Below, in pieces: positions 1 to 5,073 of a stretch of DNA of 6,250 nt. The stretch lies in contig SVQS01000114.1 in NCBI GenBank assembly GCA_015065205.1, positions 1-6,250 of the forward strand. Direction: 5' to 3'. Made by a program: the position numbers and the translations under genes. Under the pieces are notes generated by a model. That model was not told where the DNA came from, ran no database searches, and was given only the letters and a program-made list of their open reading frames with translations. This DNA is from Oscillospiraceae bacterium (lineage in GTDB: Bacteria; Bacillota; Clostridia; Oscillospirales; CAG-272). Every line of letters starts with the position of its first letter. Positions within the stretch are counted from its first letter, which is position 1.

Positions 1-397
1 GAAAAAAGTGCAAGCAGATTGCGGTGCATCCGTTATGCTGATTACGCACGACCTTGGCGTTGTTGCTGAAATGGCTGACTACGTAGTTGTTATGTATGCA
101 GGTAAGATCGTAGAAAAGGGAACTGTGTATGAGATTTTTGATAATCCCATGCATCCCTATACTATCGGAATACAGAAAGCCAAGCCTTCCTTGGCTTCCG
201 ATGCATCTTCCGAGCTTTACAGCATTCCCGGTAACGTTCCTAACCCTATCAATATTCCCGATGAATGCCTTTTCAAGGGTAGATGTAACAGAAGATGTGG
301 AAAGTGCGAGGGTAAGTATCCCAAAGAGATTAAGATAACCGAAACACACAGTGTATTCTGTCATCTTTACGATGAAGAAGGGGGAGAGAACAAATGA
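1..397 (+). CDS. oppD: Oligopeptide/dipeptide ABC transporter ATP-binding protein (OppD/DppD type), 3' part only
   Basis: This is the C-terminal part of a peptide-importer ATPase; the reading frame is open from base 2 and the start lies outside the window. GTG at 8-10 is in frame but is an internal valine, because the protein begins in mid-domain. Numbering from that GTG, residues 11-22 (LITHDLGVVAEM) are the H-loop with switch histidine H14. The oligo_HPY signature MHPYTIGIQ starts at residue 48. The Walker A, signature and Walker B motifs must lie upstream. The tail has cysteines C87, C93, C97, C100 and C118; four of them (87, 93, 100, 118) have the spacing X5-X6-X17 seen also in the next gene. 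The family hydrolyses ATP on the cytoplasmic face to drive uptake of peptides delivered by a binding lipoprotein. The stop overlaps the next start as ATGA (394-397), indicating translational coupling. Opp and Dpp cannot be told apart from this fragment, and nickel or other substrates are possible. Confidence 0.93.
   Translation, partial: KKVQADCGASVMLITHDLGVVAEMADYVVVMYAGKIVEKGTVYEIFDNPMHPYTIGIQKAKPSLASDASSELYSIPGNVPNPINIPDECLFKGRCNRRCGKCEGKYPKEIKITETHSVFCHLYDEEGGENK
380..386 (+). promoter_or_regulatory. Shine-Dalgarno site of the OppF-type gene
   Basis: GGGGGAG lies 7 bases before the ATG at 394, inside the last codons of the preceding gene. A strong site at the right distance supports this start and fits the ATGA stop-start overlap. 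Confidence 0.8.
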
Positions 398-1443
398 GCA
401 AAAAGAATGTGAATACTCCCCAAGCGGAAAAGGATTACATCCTTGAAGTAAACAATCTAAAGCAGCATTTTGTTACCGAAAAGACCTTTATGGGTAAGCC
501 CATCGGCTTCCTCAAGGCGGTAGACGGTGTTAGCTTTAAACTGGAAAGAGGTAAAACGATTGGTATCGTTGGTGAGTCCGGTTGTGGCAAAACCACTCTT
601 GGCAGAACTGTTCTCCGTCTTTACGACGTAACTGACGGATCCGCTCTGTATCACTCCAAGAATGAAAAGGGCGAGATAGTCGACCACGAACTTTCCACCG
701 CTTCCAAAAGAGAGCTTCAAAAATTGAGAACAGAGCTTCAGCTCATATTCCAAGACCCCTATTCTTCTCTCCCTCCCAGAATGACCGTTGGTGCCATTAT
801 TGGCGAGGCTGTTAGAATTCATAACGTAGTTCCTGCCGATCAAGTGGCATCCTACGTACGTAGCATAATGGCAAGATGCGGTCTTCAGGAGCATCACTAC
901 GACCGTTATCCTCACGAATTTTCGGGTGGTCAAAGGCAGAGAATTTGTATCGCACGTGCTCTTGCTGTAAAGCCTAAGCTGGTTATTTGTGATGAGCCCG
1001 TTTCGGCACTCGACGTGTCTATTCAGGCGCAAATCATCAACTTGCTCAAAAAGCTCCAACGCGAGGAGAATATGTCCTATCTCTTCATTTCCCACGACCT
1101 TTCCGTTGTAAAATACATTTCCGATACTATCGCGGTTATGTATCTTGGTAACATCGTGGAAACGGGCACCACCGAGGATATCTGCTCCGATGCAAAGCAT
1201 CCTTACACGCAGGCTCTTTTCTCGGCAGTTCCTGTTGCGAATCCTCACCACAAATCAGAGCCCGTTGCTTTGGAGGGTGAGCTTCCCAGCCCCAAGAATC
1301 CTCCCAAGGGCTGCAAGTTCCATACCAGGTGTAAGCATTGCACCGAAAAGTGCAAGAACCAAGCTCCTGAAATGATAGAGGTTAGCGAGGGCCACTTTGT
1401 TGCTTGCCATCTCTTCTCTGAGGGCGGCACCGAGGCGAAGTAA
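394..1443 (+). CDS. oppF: Oligopeptide/dipeptide ABC transporter ATP-binding protein (OppF/DppF type), complete
   Basis: This 349-residue ABC ATPase has the usual length for OppF/DppF and should pair with the preceding OppD-type protein as the motor of a peptide importer at the cytoplasmic membrane. All catalytic motifs are visible: Walker A GESGCGKT at 60-67 (K66), Q-loop Q120 in FQDPYSS, signature FSGGQ at 176-180, Walker B LVICDE at 196-201 with catalytic E201, D-loop SALD at 204-207, and switch H234 in ISHDLS. The oligo_HPY tail starts at HPYTQALF (269-276) and ends with cysteines C307, C313, C316, C320 and C338. The ATG is preceded by GGGGGAG (380-386) with a 7-base gap, and it overlaps the stop of the previous gene by four bases. 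One oddity is SSLPPRMTVG after the Q-loop, where family members nearly always have SSLNPR or SSLDPR. Transport function is sure; the exact peptide class is not. Confidence 0.96.
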   Translation: MSKKNVNTPQAEKDYILEVNNLKQHFVTEKTFMGKPIGFLKAVDGVSFKLERGKTIGIVGESGCGKTTLGRTVLRLYDVTDGSALYHSKNEKGEIVDHELSTASKRELQKLRTELQLIFQDPYSSLPPRMTVGAIIGEAVRIHNVVPADQVASYVRSIMARCGLQEHHYDRYPHEFSGGQRQRICIARALAVKPKLVICDEPVSALDVSIQAQIINLLKKLQREENMSYLFISHDLSVVKYISDTIAVMYLGNIVETGTTEDICSDAKHPYTQALFSAVPVANPHHKSEPVALEGELPSPKNPPKGCKFHTRCKHCTEKCKNQAPEMIEVSEGHFVACHLFSEGGTEAK

Positions 1444-1449
1444 ACTAAA

Positions 1450-1707
1450 ATGAAGAAAAAAGTTAAGAAAAAGATTGTATATTATGAGGATAAGGGCGAG
1501 ACCATATACTCTATGGCAGCTCTTGAAGGAAAGACTCCCGAAGAAAAAGAGGAAGAGGAAAAGCGTAGAAAGAACGTTCCCCTGATTATGGGAACAGAGC
1601 GTCGTGCTATGATCAAGGCAGCATTTGCCGTTTACGGGCCGTTGCTTTTGATCTGCATTGGAGCTTTTGCTGTGGCGGCTCTTTTATCCTTTCTCTGGCT
1701 CTCTTAA
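1450..1707 (+). CDS. Small single-pass membrane protein of unknown function
   Basis: I do not recognise this 85-residue protein. It starts six bases after the OppF-type stop and is followed by a terminator, so it is probably the last gene of the peptide-importer operon. Residues 1-8 are almost all lysine (MKKKVKKK). Residues 26-41 are a highly charged, probably helical stretch rich in Glu then Lys/Arg (KTPEEKEEEEKRRK). Residues 57-84 are hydrophobic (from KAAFAVYGPL to LLSFLWLS) and form one likely transmembrane helix ending at the C-terminus. The positive N-terminal side suggests a cytoplasmic N-terminus with a C-terminal anchor (inference). No strong Shine-Dalgarno site is seen; GAAG at 1437-1440 is weak, so it may depend on translational coupling with oppF. 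It could be an accessory subunit or simply a neighbour. That it is a real gene rests on position, composition and the terminator just after it. Confidence 0.72.
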   Translation: MKKKVKKKIVYYEDKGETIYSMAALEGKTPEEKEEEEKRRKNVPLIMGTERRAMIKAAFAVYGPLLLICIGAFAVAALLSFLWLS

Positions 1708-1739
1708 CAGAGCTTTCCCAAAACTCAAAACCCCATACC

Positions 1740-1784
1740 AACAAAACGGCAGAGCGCGGATTTTTCTCGCTCTGCCGTTTTGTT
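1740..1784 (+). terminator. Strong intrinsic terminator after the peptide-importer operon, probably bidirectional
   Basis: A perfect 17-bp stem (1740-1756 with 1768-1784, core CGGCAGAGCG/CGCTCTGCCG) encloses an 11-base loop. On the + strand the right arm runs into TTTTGTTT (1778-1785). The arm also begins with an A-rich stretch, so the - strand reads TTTTGTTGG after the stem. It sits 32 bases after the stop of the small membrane protein. It can end the + operon and also catch - strand transcripts from the lipoprotein gene that pass the element at 1794-2054. Confidence 0.9.
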
Positions 1785-1932
1785 TATAAAAAAAGGGGCT
1801 GTCACATTTGGCAAGATCGAAAAAGTCAAGAAAGGAACAAAAAAAGAACTCATTTACAATAAAGAACTGCAAATGAGACAGTAATAGGTTGAATTTCTTC
1901 GAAATTCTCCAATATGGATTGACTTTTTCTAC

Positions 1933-1987
1933 CGTCGTTTTCGAGGCTCGACGTACCTTTGTACGCCTCACGCCTCGAAGAACGACG
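1933..1987. repeat. Long imperfect palindrome inside the intergenic element
   Basis: The outer arms CGTCGTTTTCGAGGC (1933-1947) and GCCTCGAAGAACGACG (1972-1987) pair over 15 bp with a single bulged G. An inner stem CGTAC/GTACG (1952-1956 and 1961-1965) closes a CTTT loop, and an asymmetric internal loop separates the two stems. Such a structure could fold as RNA or as extruded single-stranded DNA. I have the impression of similar CGAGGC...GTACG...GCCTCG palindromes in other Clostridia intergenic repeats, but cannot verify this here. Confidence 0.75.
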
Positions 1988-2018
1988 CTTCTTGCCTAAA
2001 TCTGACTATCCCCAAAGA

Positions 2019-2054
2019 AGGGGCTGTCTCAAATGCAAATTTGAGACAGCCCCT
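2019..2054 (-). terminator. Perfect hairpin with GCAA loop just after the lipoprotein gene
   Basis: A perfect 16-bp stem, AGGGGCTGTCTCAAAT (2019-2034) with its complement (2039-2054), encloses the four bases GCAA on the + strand (TTGC on the - strand). It begins 18 bases beyond the stop codon of the - strand lipoprotein gene, the usual terminator position. Neither side has a proper U-tract next to the stem (TCTTTGGGG on the - strand, AAATTGTTTG on the + strand). It may therefore act as a 3'-end-stabilising or weak terminator rather than a canonical one. On the + strand GCAA is a GNRA tetraloop. The hairpin is also the right end of the MITE-like element. Confidence 0.6.
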
Positions 2055-2072
2055 AAATTGTTTGATTGAAAA

Positions 2073-5060
2073 TTAAGCTGTTTCTATCGAATTCAAATAT
2101 TCAATAGCGGCTTCGTAGTATTGGTATATGCCAAGTCGTTTCAAGTTTTCTATCTGTTTGTAGGTGAAGAGCTTGTCGTTAAACGCATTGTCCAATGCTC
2201 TGATCTCATCTACATAAGTTTCATCAAGTGCATTGTTGTAAACCGCGAGGAATACGTTGTAGGCTTGACTCATAAAACTTGAGATGTTGCTGTTCCAGTA
2301 GATAGTGCATACATTAGAGCCATCAGCGGTTTCTGTGCGCAACGTTGTCAAGTAGAAGATGCTACCGATTCCGTCGAGCATATAATCGTAGGTGGCATTT
2401 ACGACGGTTTCTGCATTTACATCAATGGTGAATGCGGTTGGTACATAAAGCAGGGTATACAAAACATCTGCGTTGTCGATGGCACGAATTTGGGCTGCAA
2501 GTGTCTTTGCTCGTTCAAATGCGCTAAAGGCGATTGCGTAATGCTTGAACTTATCAGCTGCATCAACGTCTTCGCTGGTGGCTGTGTTGTAGCACTTGTA
2601 GAAGGTTTCGATTGCAGCCTTCAGTTCTGCAAAGAGTGCGTTTTGCTCGTCAGTGAGTACGGGAACGGAGGGTGTCTCAAGCTCGTAGCCATATACCTTA
2701 GTCATCTCCGCCAAGAGACTTGCAAAGAGCTCTTTGTCGCTATCGTTAAGTTTGGATGCGTCCTCAATGATCTTTGCCATAGTAGCCACAAAACCGGGGC
2801 GTTCAACGCCGTTGATATCGGTAAAGCCGTTAAAGATTTCAGGGTTGTGGTTACGAAGAGCGTACATTTCAGATGTCTCCATCAAGCGAGAGAATACGCT
2901 GTAAGCCTCTGCGCTAAGCACTTCCTTATAGCTGCTGTAAAGCAGGAAAGTGAAGTAGTTGAAGCAGGTGAGAATTCCGTCCTCGCCAACGGTGTGGCCC
3001 AGAACAAGTTCGTGGGAGGTTGTAACTCTGTAATCGCAATGCAACGAACTCAGGAAAGCAAAACGCTCATTGGGGGTAAAGGATGCGTAGGTATTCAGCA
3101 TTCCAAGTGCGAGTTCTTTTACATTTTCGTCTTGGAAGGAGAAGCCATCTTGCAGGGAGAGCTTGAAGAGTTCAAAGAAATCTTCCAAAAGCTTTTCGTA
3201 AGTTGCGTTACCTACAAGAGAGGATGCGTGGTAAACGTAAGCGATACCATTGATTTCCATATCTTGAATCTTTTCAGTACCAAAGAAGAGATAGTCGGCA
3301 ATCAAACGGTCAAAATCGATAAAGTTGTAAATTTTAATGTGCAAATCGTTTCCGCTTGCCTTAATTTGCTCGGCGATTTCATTTGCACGGGAATAGTAGT
3401 ATATAAATGCACTGGTATCTTCACCTACACGCATTTTGAATGCTTCTTGGCATGCAAAGTTGTGCATGGTGAAGAGATCCTGCAGAAGGCCCGGCATGTA
3501 AACCTTCTCCCACAAAGCACTTACCAGATTTTCCTGATCGTTGTAGTAATAGTAAGCGTAAATGATATCGAAGTAGTCGTTTTCAGTACGCCAGGAGGAG
3601 AGAATCGAATAGATTGTAGCACTGCCATCGAATGCTTTGTAATCGCTTGCGTTGATGATTGCAACCGCAGCGCGAACTTCACTTTCGTATTCGGTCAGCT
3701 TAGGTGCGGATGTCTGCCAATCATCGGGAACGGTTTTGAGCGTATCGTGGAGCTCGATCATAAGCTTGAACGCTTTGATGACTTCTTCTACTGCGGTGGG
3801 CTCAAATACAGTACCGAGAATTTCATCTACGGTTTTTTCGCCAATCTGTTTGGCGTAGAATTCTTCCTTTAACTCATAAAGCGTTTCAGCCAACTCGAGC
3901 AAAGGTTCATTGGGGTCTTGCAGACGCGCAAGGTCTTCTTGAACCGTCGCGTAGGAGGTAGCAATAATGTTGATTTTGCCCTTGAGACGCTTGATTTGGG
4001 TTTCCTCATTGGTTTCCGTAATCATTTGGAGTTTGATGGTGTTGGAGAATTTTTCAGCCTCTTCGGCAAACTTCTCAGCACCGTAGGGGATACCGATTTC
4101 AAGCAACTTTTGAATTACGTCGCTGCTAATCAGCTTTTGGTCGGAAGGAGTAAGATCTGCATATTTGAACAATGCGTCAAGTGCGTTTGTCTTATGTTCA
4201 TTTTGAGCGGTTTCGGGAGTAATATCCTTCAATTCCTCGCTTTTGAGAAGAACAAAGGATACACCGCTAAAGCGGACGGTGATTTTGAAATCGAAGCTTT
4301 TGCCAAGATAGTTGAATTTAACGGTTTGATTCAGAGGAGAACTCATATGCTCTAACGTAGCAGCAGAGGGATTAAAGCCTGTGACCATATCCTGTGTAGC
4401 TTCAACCATACGCGTAAGGGAACCCTTGTTTGCTGTAACGGTGAAGTAAGCACCTGTGGTAGAAAAATCAGTAACGGCATCATGGCTGTAATAGACGGTT
4501 TTCTTGGGGCGAGAGGTCAGCTCTATAGTTTCTGCGGTATATACGTTAACGGTAAAGCTGCCTGTGTATTCACCGTACTTAACGGTGAGTGTCTTTTTGC
4601 CTGCTGTTTCAGAATCGAATCCTTCAACGGTAACAGCGGGTTCGCTCAGGTTGACAGATTTGACATTTCCTTGATCATCTGCAACTCTGAGACGCCCCTT
4701 GGTCTTATCAAAGTTGTCACCCACGAAATATTCTTTTGTAATACCTTCCATGGCAATACGAGGGATAACCGTAACCTTGATTTCCAATGTTTGTTCTTCA
4801 TAGGTAATGGTTACAGTCTGTTCACCGATCTGATCCTTATTGTAACCGGATACGGTAACCTCTGACATATCAACAGGTTTGTTCTTGTTTTTTGCCATTG
4901 CAACAAGCGTTGCGTTGTCCAAGGTGAATTCTTGTCCTTGGACGTAGGTTTTACGAGGTTCGGTTTCAAAATAGATGCTATCGATCTTTGCGCACGCAAT
5001 AAGCACAAGGCATACGGTGCAGAGAATAGCAAGGATTAGTATTTTTGAAGATCGTTTCAT
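2073..5060 (-). CDS. Large surface lipoprotein: three Big_3-like Ig domains plus about 730 residues of unknown helical sequence
   Basis: From ATG at 5060 the protein has 995 residues. The N-terminus MKRSSK, a hydrophobic stretch (7-22) and lipobox LIAC (20-23) mark a lipoprotein lipidated at C23 and held on the outer face of the membrane. Residues about 28-98, 102-173 and 177-263 are three Ig-like units of Big_3 type; the first two carry the hallmark V(S/E)G(Y/F)...G..T(V/L)T(I/V).Y, and the third is longer and more divergent. Residues about 267-995 look almost entirely alpha-helical, with a Tyr-rich patch YAYYYY at 501-506, and match no family I recognise. A motif L-T/S/N-x-S/E-x-x-x-x-F/I-x-x-L recurs near 303, 661, 715, 771 and 802. 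There is no LPXTG and no recognisable catalytic motif. I chose 5060 because GAGGT lies 9 bases upstream and the signal peptide begins there; in-frame ATGs at 5075 and 5096 are possible. The partner is the LRR gene just upstream. Binding or scaffolding at the cell surface is inference. Confidence 0.88.
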   Translation of the reverse strand: MKRSSKILILAILCTVCLVLIACAKIDSIYFETEPRKTYVQGQEFTLDNATLVAMAKNKNKPVDMSEVTVSGYNKDQIGEQTVTITYEEQTLEIKVTVIPRIAMEGITKEYFVGDNFDKTKGRLRVADDQGNVKSVNLSEPAVTVEGFDSETAGKKTLTVKYGEYTGSFTVNVYTAETIELTSRPKKTVYYSHDAVTDFSTTGAYFTVTANKGSLTRMVEATQDMVTGFNPSAATLEHMSSPLNQTVKFNYLGKSFDFKITVRFSGVSFVLLKSEELKDITPETAQNEHKTNALDALFKYADLTPSDQKLISSDVIQKLLEIGIPYGAEKFAEEAEKFSNTIKLQMITETNEETQIKRLKGKINIIATSYATVQEDLARLQDPNEPLLELAETLYELKEEFYAKQIGEKTVDEILGTVFEPTAVEEVIKAFKLMIELHDTLKTVPDDWQTSAPKLTEYESEVRAAVAIINASDYKAFDGSATIYSILSSWRTENDYFDIIYAYYYYNDQENLVSALWEKVYMPGLLQDLFTMHNFACQEAFKMRVGEDTSAFIYYYSRANEIAEQIKASGNDLHIKIYNFIDFDRLIADYLFFGTEKIQDMEINGIAYVYHASSLVGNATYEKLLEDFFELFKLSLQDGFSFQDENVKELALGMLNTYASFTPNERFAFLSSLHCDYRVTTSHELVLGHTVGEDGILTCFNYFTFLLYSSYKEVLSAEAYSVFSRLMETSEMYALRNHNPEIFNGFTDINGVERPGFVATMAKIIEDASKLNDSDKELFASLLAEMTKVYGYELETPSVPVLTDEQNALFAELKAAIETFYKCYNTATSEDVDAADKFKHYAIAFSAFERAKTLAAQIRAIDNADVLYTLLYVPTAFTIDVNAETVVNATYDYMLDGIGSIFYLTTLRTETADGSNVCTIYWNSNISSFMSQAYNVFLAVYNNALDETYVDEIRALDNAFNDKLFTYKQIENLKRLGIYQYYEAAIEYLNSIETA

Positions 5061-5068
5061 TTTTGTGT

Positions 5069-5073
5069 ACCTC
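5069..5073 (-). promoter_or_regulatory. Shine-Dalgarno site of the lipoprotein gene, overlapping the LRR gene stop
   Basis: On the - strand GAGGT lies 9 bases before the ATG at 5060 and overlaps the TGA stop of the LRR gene (5074-5072). This decides for the 5060 start over the in-frame ATG at 5075, which forms an ATGA overlap but has only a weaker AGAAGA upstream. In either case ribosomes ending the LRR gene are placed to start the lipoprotein gene. Confidence 0.7.

Larger units (their letters stand above)
1794..2054. repeat. MITE-like, hairpin-rich intergenic element with imperfect terminal inverted repeats
   Basis: The left end reads AGGGGCTGTCACATTTG (1794-1810) and the right end, read on the - strand from 2054, AGGGGCTGTCTCAAATT. 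The first ten bases are identical and 13 of 17 match overall. Between the ends are several inverted repeats: CTCATTT/AAATGAG (1849-1855 and 1871-1877), GAATTTC/GAAATTC with a 3-base loop (1891-1907), a long imperfect palindrome (1933-1987) and a perfect hairpin at the right end (2019-2054). No convincing open reading frame or target-site duplication is visible. The size, terminal repeats and placement between convergent genes fit a non-autonomous mobile repeat. Whether it recurs in the genome cannot be seen from one copy. It accounts for nearly all of the gene-free stretch 1708-2072 beyond the terminator. Confidence 0.55.

Noticed and set aside
457..1251. 264-codon open frame on the - strand opposite oppF
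   Set aside because: It lies wholly within a gene having every ABC ATPase motif, and its translation resembles no family and has no ribosome site I could credit.
1684..1971. 95-codon open frame on the - strand across the terminator and the repeat element
   Set aside because: It spans a perfect intrinsic terminator, the element boundary and the end of the small membrane protein gene, and no domain or start signal is seen.
1785..2065. Target-site duplication flanking the MITE-like element
   Set aside because: The flanks TTTATAAAAAA and AAATTGTTTG share only short A/T runs, which are not convincing as a duplication.
2490..3872. 460-codon open frame on the + strand opposite the lipoprotein gene
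   Set aside because: It is the complement of a well-supported gene with lipobox, Ig domains and ribosome site. Its product is unnaturally rich in Cys, Val and Phe, as expected from the complement of Ala (GCA), Asp/Asn and Lys/Glu codons. It shows no signal, domain or ribosome site of its own.
3918..4865. Two further + strand open frames (3918-4355 and 4482-4865) opposite the lipoprotein gene
   Set aside because: Both are antisense shadows of the Ig-like and helical parts, with no start signal or recognisable family.
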